16,565 bases of DNA from Bacteroidales bacterium (lineage in GTDB: Bacteria > Bacteroidota > Bacteroidia > Bacteroidales > Azobacteroidaceae). Below are positions 1 through 7,105 of the stretch, one piece after another. Within the stretch, counting starts at the first letter, position 1. Each line of letters opens with the position of its first letter. Made by a program: the position numbers and the translations under genes. The DNA lies in contig JAJBTS010000095.1 in the NCBI GenBank assembly GCA_020860885.1, positions 1-16,565 on the forward strand, in the 5' to 3' direction. The notes beneath the pieces were generated by a model. It searched no databases. It worked only from the letters and a program-made list of their open reading frames with translations, and was not told the DNA's origin.

Positions 1-415
1 ACTTCATTGTAAGAATTATAATATTCTCCATACGTGAGTGTCTGTGTACGGGATTTACCGATAGAATTTGATAAAGCAAACGATACATACATGTTACTTG
101 TAAAATTATAAATAAGTTGTAAGTGCGTATAAGGTGTAACGTGTTTAATAGTAGAGACGGCTGTATAAGAACTGTTAAGGTGCTCAAAATTCCTTACAAA
201 AGACCATCCTGAGAAGGAATGTTCCTGAAAATAAATCCGCCATTTTCATTTGTGTAGCCAGCAGCGAAAATAGAATCATTGACAGATAATATTACCTGAG
301 CCGCATCTATCGGTTCTTTATCGGAATTAGTTATTTTACCGGAAAAAGTATACTGAGCATAAACTCCGGGCAGAAAAAAAGAGGATAACAGGATGATTAA
401 AAGATATTTTTTCAC
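1..415 (-). pseudogene. Decayed outer-membrane protein gene (CarboxypepD_reg start joined out of frame to a beta-barrel-like piece), cut by window edge
   Basis: The first 73 codons (415 down to the TAA at 194-196) encode a clear signal peptide ending VYA-Q at residues 20-21. They continue into the start of a carboxypeptidase-regulatory-like (CarboxypepD_reg) beta-sandwich, with VSGKI-type FSGKIT, an AAQVIL strand and GYTNENGGFIF. The frame then stops before the domain is complete. A second minus-strand frame is open from 245 to the window edge. It encodes alternating aromatic/polar residues typical of an outer-membrane barrel (SFSGWSFVRNF, YTHLQLIYNFTSNMY, QTLTYGEYY). In intact proteins of this type several hundred residues separate these parts, so an internal deletion with loss of frame is inferred. 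The start codon is GTG, the only non-ATG start among the genes here; no ATG lies in frame between it and the upstream stop. No function is assigned. A simple frameshift, or a sequencing error, is the alternative. Confidence 0.6.
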
Positions 416-650
416 AAATTCCGAATAAGTTTTTAAGGATGTACCGCTATACGCGATCCTTATATGAGCAAATAACCCAATTAAAGCACCCCCTTATCGA
501 TAGTAATTCATCATTATATATAGCCTACTTAAAGTTTTCCCATGTGGAAAGGGATCCCTCCAAGGTATTAACAAATTTTTCCTGCCAGTGAAAAAGAAAA
601 TTCTTTGATCAGTCGTACCAATAAACCGGATTGCCTGTGGTCAGAAACAA
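416..650. other. Non-coding stretch between yqeY and the decayed outer-membrane gene
   Basis: No convincing gene lies here on either strand. It holds three small symmetric elements. One is an inverted repeat TAAGGAT (434-440) / ATCCTTA (456-462) with a 15-nt loop. Another is a short hairpin TTTCC (536-540) / GGAAA (546-550) followed by the palindrome GGGATCCC (551-558). The third is an A/T-only palindrome AAAGAA-AA-TTCTTT (593-606), followed by two T on the minus strand. The last could serve as a weak transcription end for the cluster, but no strong GC stem plus T-run is present. I found no TAnnTTTG promoter motif for the gene at 415. Confidence 0.5.
434..462. repeat. 7-bp inverted repeat with 15-nt loop upstream of the decayed gene
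   Basis: TAAGGAT at 434-440 pairs perfectly with ATCCTTA at 456-462. On the minus strand it sits about 20 bases before the GTG start and is followed by AAAAACTT, not a T-run, so it is unlikely to be an intrinsic terminator. It could be a leader hairpin or an operator of the former gene, or chance. Confidence 0.3.
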
Positions 651-1103
651 TTATTCCGACAATAAGCGTTTTACTGTTTCAGAAATCAACCGTCCTTCGG
701 TTTTACCTGCTAATGATTTGGTAGCTACACCCATTACTTTACCCATATCTTTCGGAGAAGCAGCACCCACTTCTGAAATGATCTTTTTTATCTCAGCTTC
801 CACTTCCTCTGCAGACATTTGTTTAGGAAGGTAATCTTCCAGTGCGGCAACTTCGGCCAGTTCTTTCTCCGCTAATTCCGGACGATTCTGTTCCACATAA
901 ATAGTAGCGCTGTCTTTGCGTTGCTTAATCATGCGTTGAAGAATTTTTACAGCCATTTCATCGGAGAGATCTCCTTCCGCCCCTTTGGCTGTTTTTGCTT
1001 CCAGGAACTCTTTTTTTACTCCCCGCAGCGCTTCCAGACGGATTTTATCTTTCGCCAACATAGCAGCTTTAATATCATTGCTGACCAGATCAAATAAACT
1101 CAT
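651..1103 (-). CDS. GatB/YqeY domain-containing protein
   Basis: The 150-residue product is the usual size of the stand-alone YqeY family. This family matches the C-terminal helical tail domain of the GatB subunit of the tRNA-dependent amidotransferase, a tail thought to contact tRNA. The start MSLFDLVSNDIKAAMLAKD is typical, with the family's LRGVKKEF helix (about residues 26-33), EDYLPKQMS (89-97) and a final MGKVMG...GKTEGRLISE helical bundle. There is no signal peptide or membrane segment, so it is cytosolic. The exact role of free YqeY proteins is not well established. It starts 23 bp after the ftsZ stop and appears to be the last gene of the cluster; the same position after ftsZ is common in Bacteroidales. 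The family call is secure; the function is open. Confidence 0.93.
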   Translation of the reverse strand: MSLFDLVSNDIKAAMLAKDKIRLEALRGVKKEFLEAKTAKGAEGDLSDEMAVKILQRMIKQRKDSATIYVEQNRPELAEKELAEVAALEDYLPKQMSAEEVEAEIKKIISEVGAASPKDMGKVMGVATKSLAGKTEGRLISETVKRLLSE

Positions 1104-1126
1104 ATTTTTATTTTGTTAAATTATTA

Positions 1127-2461
1127 TTAATAAACTTCATCGTCTTCGACTTCTGCCGGATCTTCGTAGTTGAGCCGTGCTTCCGCCTGTTCTGCAATTT
1201 CCAACATCACCTTCGGACTGCGGTTGTATGATGGGTGATTGATGATAGCCTCTACGATCTCATTATCATCCATTTGTTCGACAGAGAAGATAAACGGTTT
1301 CGGGCGGGTAGTCTTACCCATATTGCGCAAGCCTTCTTCCCCATAATATTTTTTCATCAACTGAGCTTCATAAAGAGATTTTTGCTCTTCTTCCGCTTGT
1401 TTCCTTCTATCTTCTTCTCTTCTTTTCCTTTGCTCTTCTTCGTCTAATTTCTTTTTCTCTTCGACAGCTTCAGCCATCAGAGGTATATTTTCAATACCAA
1501 ATCCGGTTGCCAATATAGTTACTTTAGCCTGCTGACCCAGTTTATCATCTACGGCAGCTCCCCAGATAACCTCTATTTCTTTTCCGAATTTTGCCATAAA
1601 ATCATTGACATCATTCATCTCTTCCATCATTAATGGTTTTTCAGAGCTGAAGTAGACATTAAACAATATCTTCTTGGCATTAAAAACGTCGTTATTATTT
1701 AACAGCGGAGAATTGAGTGCATTTTCAATCGCATTGGAAACGCGTCCTTCTCCATCACCGAACCCACTACTCATAATAGCGACTCCACCATCGCGAAGGA
1801 TAGTGTTTACATCGGCAAAATCGAGGTTTACATGCCCGGGAACAGTAATGATCTCAGCAATACTTCTTGCAGCAGTAGACAGAGTATCGTCCGCTTTTTT
1901 AAATGCATTCAGCACATCCAGATCGGAATAAATATCCCTTAACCTTTCATTATTAATTACAAGCAGGGCATCTACATTCTTACTGATTTTCTCCACCCCT
2001 CTCAAAGCTTGTAATATTTTCGGCGGACCTTCAAATAAGAAAGGAATGGTTACGATACCTACCGTTAGAATATCCATATCCTTTGCCACCTTTGCTACGA
2101 TAGGGGCCGCGCCGGTTCCGGTACCTCCACCCATCCCGGCTGTAATAAACGCCATTTTAGTGCCATCGTTAAGCATTTTATGAATATCATCAATGCTTTC
2201 CTGTGCAGCCTGTTCCGCTATATGGGGTTTATTTCCCGCACCGAGTCCTTCGGTAATCTTCTTTCCCAATTGAATCTTAACGGGAACATCACTCTTAAGC
2301 AATGCCTGATTATCGGTATTACAGAGAACAAAAGTTACGTCTTTGATACCTTCTCTATACATATGAGTAACCGCATTGCCTCCACCTCCACCGACACCGA
2401 TCACTTTAATGATAGCCGGAGTTTCAGTAGGAAAATCGAAATTAGTCAGTATTTCTTCCAT
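1127..2461 (-). CDS. ftsZ: Cell division protein FtsZ (tubulin-like GTPase)
   Basis: FtsZ polymerises with GTP at midcell to form the Z-ring that organises septum synthesis. The N-terminal nucleotide motif VGGGGGNAV is at about residues 23-31 and the tubulin signature GGGTGTG at 111-117. The NNERL region is at 170-174, and the catalytic T7-loop NLDFAD (NxDxxD) at 212-217. The GTPase core ends near 325. It is followed by a strongly charged, Glu/Lys/Arg-rich linker (about 331-372) and a C-terminal tail with HPSYNRSP (409-416), probably the segment that binds FtsA. The 444-residue length is longer than the roughly 380 residues of E. coli because of this linker and tail. In the T5-like stretch the sequence is FEGPPKIL, with two prolines where basic residues are common. 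The gene begins 11 bp after the ftsA stop, so the two are probably co-translated. Identity is certain. Confidence 0.99.
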   Translation of the reverse strand: MEEILTNFDFPTETPAIIKVIGVGGGGGNAVTHMYREGIKDVTFVLCNTDNQALLKSDVPVKIQLGKKITEGLGAGNKPHIAEQAAQESIDDIHKMLNDGTKMAFITAGMGGGTGTGAAPIVAKVAKDMDILTVGIVTIPFLFEGPPKILQALRGVEKISKNVDALLVINNERLRDIYSDLDVLNAFKKADDTLSTAARSIAEIITVPGHVNLDFADVNTILRDGGVAIMSSGFGDGEGRVSNAIENALNSPLLNNNDVFNAKKILFNVYFSSEKPLMMEEMNDVNDFMAKFGKEIEVIWGAAVDDKLGQQAKVTILATGFGIENIPLMAEAVEEKKKLDEEEQRKRREEDRRKQAEEEQKSLYEAQLMKKYYGEEGLRNMGKTTRPKPFIFSVEQMDDNEIVEAIINHPSYNRSPKVMLEIAEQAEARLNYEDPAEVEDDEVY

Positions 2462-2472
2462 AACTGTAAAAT

Positions 2473-3795
2473 TTATTCGTCTGTATTATCATCGAAGAGG
2501 TTTTTAGACATTCCCTCCATTTTATTTTTGAAACGATCCAGAAAATTGGTTTTCTTTTTCTCCGGAGCTTTTCTTTTCTCTTTTTCTTTCTCTTTCTCTT
2601 CCGTTTCGGGTTGTTTTACTTCAAACAGATCTTCGAATGAATTTGCTGTTTGCGGTTCCCGGTTCACAGGGCGAGACTCTACTTTCGGAATTTCTTTCGC
2701 ACAGTTTTCATTTCCCAGGGTTAATAAACCGAAGATGGTTGTATTAGCTGGGTTCTCAATAAAACGATTTTCCGAACTATTCACATCCACGAGAGATTTT
2801 TCTACGGTTGCCAATCTCACCTGTAAATTCGTTTTTTGCTGCAACGATTTGCTTAAATTCCTGAGTTGGGAAGCCCCTCCTGTAATAACAAGTCCCTCCG
2901 CCAATGCCGTTCCGTATCCGGAAAGACGTATCTGTTCGATTACATTGGCTATGATCTCATTCATACGGGCTTCTATAATTACATCTGTCAGTTCTTCTTT
3001 TTCAGATTCGCTGAGAGCGCTGCCTTTGTTGATTTTCAACTCTTCCGCATCCGCCTCCAGCAAATTAGTGGAACATAGATCTTTGGTGATTACATTGCCT
3101 CCTAATGGAATGGCAATCATATATTTTAACAATCCCCCTTTGTAGATCGAAACATATGTAATGCCCGCACCAAACTCCACCAGTCCGCATCCCAATTCTT
3201 TCTCGCGGGAAGTCAGTACTGCTTCGGCTGTCGCTAAAGGAGAAATAAAGAAACCGGCTATCTCTACCCTGGATTTATCTTCTATACTTTTCTTAAGGCA
3301 TAATTTAAGTGAAGGACGACCCAGTATCAACTGGAACTTAGCTTCAATCACCTGGCATGGAACACCTATAGGGTTCGGCTCGGGACGACCGTCGAGAAAA
3401 TACTCCGGAGAAACGACATCCAATATCTCGGCCAGTTCTGGCTGATATTTTTGACATTCTTCGTAGAGTGCATCAATAGTTTTACTATCTACCGATCTAC
3501 CCTGCATCTCTTTTTTAACGGTATAAGATTCACTCCGCAAAGACTGACCGCCTAAACCGACATAGATCTTTTTAAGCCCCGGACGTAATTTATAGCCCAG
3601 TTTATTCACCAGAGAAGAAACTTTAGTGGCCGCATCCTCAATATTATAAATAAAACCGCGGCGGATGCTTGTACCTGATGCTACTTTCTCAGTAGCAAGA
3701 ATCTTCAAGACCCCTTCCGAATCTTTACTTGCTGCCATCGCAAGCATTTTGGAAGTCCCTAAATCTAATGCTGCTACATACTCCCTCTGTTCCAT
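2473..3795 (-). CDS. ftsA: Cell division protein FtsA (actin-like membrane tether of FtsZ)
   Basis: FtsA is an actin-family ATPase that binds the FtsZ tail and anchors the ring to the inner face of the cytoplasmic membrane. Phosphate-1 motif DLGTSK is at residues 11-16, the phosphate-2 loop VEFGAG at 206-211 and the adenosine motif GLVITGGAS at 301-309. The FtsA-specific 1C region lies between about 84 and 165. A Lys/Glu-rich linker (about 397-415) leads to an amphipathic helix at 418-434 (FLDRFKNKM...SKNLF), the expected membrane-targeting sequence. The phosphate-2 acidic residue is Glu207; Asp is common in the actin superfamily, and I cannot tell whether Glu is normal in this lineage. The product has 440 residues, slightly longer than the E. 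coli protein. It is preceded by the largest intergenic gap of the cluster (77 bp) and followed 11 bp later by ftsZ, so ftsA-ftsZ may have some transcription of their own. Confidence 0.98.
   Translation of the reverse strand: MEQREYVAALDLGTSKMLAMAASKDSEGVLKILATEKVASGTSIRRGFIYNIEDAATKVSSLVNKLGYKLRPGLKKIYVGLGGQSLRSESYTVKKEMQGRSVDSKTIDALYEECQKYQPELAEILDVVSPEYFLDGRPEPNPIGVPCQVIEAKFQLILGRPSLKLCLKKSIEDKSRVEIAGFFISPLATAEAVLTSREKELGCGLVEFGAGITYVSIYKGGLLKYMIAIPLGGNVITKDLCSTNLLEADAEELKINKGSALSESEKEELTDVIIEARMNEIIANVIEQIRLSGYGTALAEGLVITGGASQLRNLSKSLQQKTNLQVRLATVEKSLVDVNSSENRFIENPANTTIFGLLTLGNENCAKEIPKVESRPVNREPQTANSFEDLFEVKQPETEEKEKEKEKRKAPEKKKTNFLDRFKNKMEGMSKNLFDDNTDE
2571..2602. repeat. GAGAAA-type hexanucleotide tract inside ftsA
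   Basis: On the minus strand this stretch is an imperfect run of GAGAAA/GAAAAA units encoding the EKEKEKEKR part of the FtsA linker. Six-base units keep the reading frame, so copy-number change would only alter linker length. The neighbouring ftsZ linker (about 1380-1460) is similarly purine-rich on the coding strand but less regular. Confidence 0.55.
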
Positions 3796-3872
3796 ATTCG
3801 TTTAATGATTAAGAAATGAGGAAAAAACGAAGGAAAAATAATTTCTGATTATTTTTACATATCTTCTTTTCT
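3796..3872 (-). promoter_or_regulatory. ftsQ-ftsA intergenic gap with perfect A/T hairpin
   Basis: This 77-bp gap is the only long one inside the cluster. It holds a perfect 9-bp inverted repeat, AAAAATAAT (3834-3842) and ATTATTTTT (3848-3856), with a 5-nt loop. On the minus strand a T-rich stretch follows within a few bases. The element could be a weak attenuator or processing site, or part of a promoter for ftsA-ftsZ. Read on the minus strand, TATTTTTC matches the Bacteroidota -7 consensus TAnnTTTG at all positions but the last; no good -33 TTTG partner is visible. Function is inferred only. Confidence 0.35.
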
Positions 3873-4610
3873 TCATTGTTTTTTTGTACAAACTACCTGA
3901 TCTTTAAATTTCAAATTAATAGTGGAATACCGGTTCCACCCTACTTTATTCAACCCTTTTTCATAAAAGAGTTTCAACTTATCCAGATTCTCTTTGTATT
4001 CTTCTATCTTTCCTAAGATAATATGATGATTGCCGACTCTGGGTATCAACTCAATATCTTTATTAGAATGAACATAGATCTGTTCGATCTGAGAATTCCA
4101 AAACTTATCTTTGTGCAAAAAGATTGCAAATTCAAAAAGCTGCGTTTTCGCATACTCTTCCGTAATGCTTCCTGTAGCCAGGGGAACATACGCTGCAAAA
4201 TTAGCAGGAACCGGCATAACCTCTCCTTCATTGTCTACGTAGTAATTACCCTGATCCGACATGATCCGCAATACCGGAGATCGTTGAAAGACTTCTACTT
4301 TAACAGATCCATCGATGGTTTTGTAAACCCTTGCTTTCTTGATCAGCTTATTCTTTTTCAAGGCTTTCTCTATCGAATCGACTCGGATCTCCGACAAATT
4401 CTTTCCTACCGGATTCACATTAGCATTTTTCAGATAAGACAACACTTGTGCTTCGTTCAGATAAACATTTTCCGAATTGCATGCGATTTCCACGGTCATA
4501 TGGGTACATTCTTTATCTGTATCCGTAGTAGGATTCATAAAAACCACTGCAAAAGCAATGTACGAAACTAATAAAAAAGCAAAAGAAATAAGTAAAATCT
4601 TTTTAAACAT
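3873..4610 (-). CDS. ftsQ: Cell division protein FtsQ/DivIB family
   Basis: FtsQ is a bitopic membrane protein that recruits and links late divisome proteins, including the FtsL/FtsB-type subcomplex. The 245-residue product has a short cytosolic start, one membrane helix (about residues 4-25) and an extracytoplasmic region. That region begins with a POTRA-like fold (about 35-115), including LSEIRVDSIEKALKKNKLIK and VYKTIDGSVKVEVFQRSP, and continues with the beta domain (YYVDNEGEVMPV, then a C-terminal NLKFKDQVV strand). Conservation in this family is low, so the call rests on topology, the POTRA pattern and position between murC and ftsA. Its ATG overlaps the murC end by 8 bp, which implies translational coupling. 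In many other phyla ddl and/or murB lie between murC and ftsQ; here nothing intervenes. Confidence 0.93.
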   Translation of the reverse strand: MFKKILLISFAFLLVSYIAFAVVFMNPTTDTDKECTHMTVEIACNSENVYLNEAQVLSYLKNANVNPVGKNLSEIRVDSIEKALKKNKLIKKARVYKTIDGSVKVEVFQRSPVLRIMSDQGNYYVDNEGEVMPVPANFAAYVPLATGSITEEYAKTQLFEFAIFLHKDKFWNSQIEQIYVHSNKDIELIPRVGNHHIILGKIEEYKENLDKLKLFYEKGLNKVGWNRYSTINLKFKDQVVCTKKQ

Positions 4611-6000
4611 TTAATTTCTTTTTTACCGGTTCAACCAATAACTCTATATCTCCGGCGCCTGCTATTAATAACACGTCCGTATCCTCTTTATTTATCCTAT
4701 CTACCAACTCATCGTATGGAACTAGTTTCTTCTGCGAAGCAGTAACCAGATCCAGGATCATTTGCGAGCTGACCCCTGGGATAGGTTCTTCCCGTGCCGG
4801 GTAAATAGGAATTAAGATCACTTCATCTGCCAAAGATAATGATTTTGCGAATTCCTTGTAAAAATCATTCGTCCTGGAATACAAATGCGGTTGAAAAACA
4901 ACCGTTAATTTTCTTTCCGGATAGAGCTTCCGGACGGATGAGATACTGGCTTCCAACTCTTCGGGATGATGAGCATAATCATCGATCAAAACCACAGAGT
5001 CGTTTTTAATATGAAAATCAAAACGTCTTTTCGGGCCTTGAAAAGTAGCCATCCCTTTTTTAAGTTCCTCAGGAGTAACTCCGTTCAGGTAAGCAACCGC
5101 CATAGCTGCTACCCCATTCACAATATTTATTTCTACCGGGACACCCAATTGAACATCTTCGATAACCGTATCCGGTGTTACAAAGTCAAAATAAACCTCT
5201 CCCCGTGCGATGCGAACATTTTGAGCGTAGAAATCCGGACTTTTCCCTCCTTCTGTTTTTGAAACATCTCCGCCATAATAATACAAACGGACATTGTCTT
5301 TTATCCGTGGAATTATATCCACATGCTGTTCCAGAAACAGGCTTCCTCCTTCTACCACCAAAGATGTAAAATGTTCGAAGGCATCGCGGTATTTCTCCTC
5401 TGTTCCATAGATATCCAAATGATCGGGAGCCACAGAAGTGACGACTGCCATGTACGGAGTCAACCAATGAAAAGAACGATCGTATTCATCCGCTTCAATA
5501 ACCGTCAGTTCACTTTTATCGGAAAGCAACAGGTTGTTGCCATAATTTTTCAATATCCCGCCCAGGAATGCATTGCAATCTACCTCCGACTGTTTCAACA
5601 AATGAGCGATCATACTGGAAGTGGTTGTTTTCCCGTGCGTTCCCGCCACACATATTCCTTTCCTGGTTTTTGTTATCTCACCCAGCACCTGAGCACGCTT
5701 CATAATCCGGAATCCGTTATCACGGAAATAAGTGAGTTCCGAATGATCCGACGGCACGGCAGGAGTCAAAACCACCAATGTGTTCCCTTTATTCTTAAAT
5801 TCCTCCGGAATAAGCCCTACATTATCTTCATAATGGATCTTCGCACCTTCCGCATTTAGCTGACAGGTAAGTTCCGATTCTACTTTATCGTAACCTGCAA
5901 TATTTTTTCCTTTGGCCAGGAAGTAACGCACCAGGTTGCTCATGCCTATTCCGCCTGCTCCGATAAAGTAAAGAGATTTTATTTCTACTGCCCGACTCAT
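4603..6000 (-). CDS. murC: UDP-N-acetylmuramate--L-alanine ligase MurC
   Basis: MurC adds L-alanine to UDP-MurNAc with ATP, the first peptide-stem step, in the cytosol. Counting from the ATG at 6000 (465 residues), the Rossmann motif FIGAGGIGMS is at 12-21 and the ATP-binding loop GTHGKTT at 120-126. ADEYDRSF lies at about 170-177, and DDYAHHPEE, characteristic of MurC, at 340-348, followed by FQPHLYSRT. The reading frame can be extended two codons upstream to a TTG at 6006. The ATG is preferred because it forms an ATGA overlap with the murG stop (5997-6000), a classic coupling junction. It is followed directly by ftsQ with an 8-bp overlap. Length and motifs are normal for the family. Confidence 0.98.
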   Translation of the reverse strand: MSRAVEIKSLYFIGAGGIGMSNLVRYFLAKGKNIAGYDKVESELTCQLNAEGAKIHYEDNVGLIPEEFKNKGNTLVVLTPAVPSDHSELTYFRDNGFRIMKRAQVLGEITKTRKGICVAGTHGKTTTSSMIAHLLKQSEVDCNAFLGGILKNYGNNLLLSDKSELTVIEADEYDRSFHWLTPYMAVVTSVAPDHLDIYGTEEKYRDAFEHFTSLVVEGGSLFLEQHVDIIPRIKDNVRLYYYGGDVSKTEGGKSPDFYAQNVRIARGEVYFDFVTPDTVIEDVQLGVPVEINIVNGVAAMAVAYLNGVTPEELKKGMATFQGPKRRFDFHIKNDSVVLIDDYAHHPEELEASISSVRKLYPERKLTVVFQPHLYSRTNDFYKEFAKSLSLADEVILIPIYPAREEPIPGVSSQMILDLVTASQKKLVPYDELVDRINKEDTDVLLIAGAGDIELLVEPVKKKLNV

Positions 6001-7100
6001 TTCCAAAGGATATTTTCTATTTCATTTACAATTTTATCTGCAGAATCAGGCAAAGCCATCTTCTGTATATTTTCGCTTAGCTCTTTTAATAAAGCGGTAT
6101 CTTTAACCGTTTTCAATGCTTCAGGAATTAAATCGCGTACTGCATTCCGGTCTTCGATCATTATCGCTGCTTTATTTCTGGTTAGAGCTTGCGCATTTTT
6201 TGTCTGATGATCTTCCGCAACATTGGGAGAAGGAACCAAAAGGACCGGTTTTCCCAAGATAGAAAATTCAGAAATAGATCCGGCTCCTGCCCGGGAAATA
6301 ACCAGGTCCGCTACCGAATAGGCCAGATCCATCCGGGAAATAAATTCCGTTACTATTACCGGTGAATCCGGGTATTTTGATAAATACTCTCTGGAGAAAG
6401 AATAGTAATATTTCCCCGATTGCCATAAGAACTGTACATCATCCGGAAATGCCTCCTCCAAAGATTTTATGATACTTTCATTGATAGTCCTTGCTCCCAG
6501 ACTTCCACCCAGAACAACAATCGTTTTCTTAAGCGGGTCCAAACCGAAATACGAGTAAGCCTCTTTCTTTTTTTCTTCTGAAACCACCAGATCCTGACGA
6601 ACAGGATTCCCGGTAATAACAATCTTCTCTGCCGGGAAGAATTGTTCCATCCCTTCGTAAGCAACGCAAACTTTCGATGCTTTCTTAGCCAGCAATTTAT
6701 TGGTAACCCCGGCATAAGAATTCTGTTCCTGTAATAAAGTAGGTATATTTTGTTGGGAAGCTGCTTTTAACAGGGGTCCGCTGGCATATCCCCCCACCCC
6801 GATAGCAATATCCGGTTTGAAATCCTGAATAATCTTTCGGGCCAGATACATACTTCTGCAAAGCTTATATAAGACAGAAACATTTTTGAACATATTCTTC
6901 CTGTCCAGTCCTGCCACAGGCAGACCTTTGATAGGATATCCCGCAGCAGGCACTTTCTCCATTTCCATACGGTTCTCAGCGCCTACAAAAAGAATATCGG
7001 CATCCGGATATCTTTCTCTGACAGCATTCGCTATCGAGATAGCAGGAAAAATATGTCCTCCTGTTCCTCCTCCGCTGATTATTACTTTAGGATTTTTCAT
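5997..7100 (-). CDS. murG: UDP-GlcNAc:lipid I N-acetylglucosaminyltransferase MurG
   Basis: MurG transfers GlcNAc from UDP-GlcNAc to lipid I, giving lipid II, at the inner face of the cytoplasmic membrane. The product is a GT-B fold protein of 367 residues, a normal length. The glycine-rich loop GGGTGGH is at residues 10-16, the lipid-facing GVGGYASGP at 101-109, GGSLGA at 198-203, and the donor-binding motif SRAGAGSISE at 269-278 with EDHQTKNA at 296-303. It begins 5 bp after the ftsW stop and ends in a 4-bp overlap with murC. Placement next to ftsW, which uses lipid II, fits its role in supplying septal precursor. Confidence 0.98.
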   Translation of the reverse strand: MKNPKVIISGGGTGGHIFPAISIANAVRERYPDADILFVGAENRMEMEKVPAAGYPIKGLPVAGLDRKNMFKNVSVLYKLCRSMYLARKIIQDFKPDIAIGVGGYASGPLLKAASQQNIPTLLQEQNSYAGVTNKLLAKKASKVCVAYEGMEQFFPAEKIVITGNPVRQDLVVSEEKKKEAYSYFGLDPLKKTIVVLGGSLGARTINESIIKSLEEAFPDDVQFLWQSGKYYYSFSREYLSKYPDSPVIVTEFISRMDLAYSVADLVISRAGAGSISEFSILGKPVLLVPSPNVAEDHQTKNAQALTRNKAAIMIEDRNAVRDLIPEALKTVKDTALLKELSENIQKMALPDSADKIVNEIENILWK

Positions 7101-7105
7101 ATCTG

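Noticed and set aside
593..606. A/T palindrome after yqeY as a strong intrinsic terminator
   Set aside because: The stem is only A/T-rich with a 2-base loop and a very short T-run, so I list it only as a weak possibility within the intergenic entry.
2180..3145. A 321-codon open frame on the plus strand opposite ftsZ and ftsA
   Set aside because: It is antisense to two certain genes. Its Ser/Phe-rich composition is what the complement of Glu/Lys-rich coding sequence gives, and it shows no recognisable domain or start context.
5323..5859. A 178-codon plus-strand frame opposite murC, and a similar 182-codon frame (4023-4571) opposite ftsQ
   Set aside because: Both lie fully within conserved genes on the other strand and have no recognisable motifs.
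6001..6006. TTG start two codons upstream for MurC
   Set aside because: The ATG at 6000 overlaps the murG stop as ATGA, a standard coupling junction, and needs no rare start codon.
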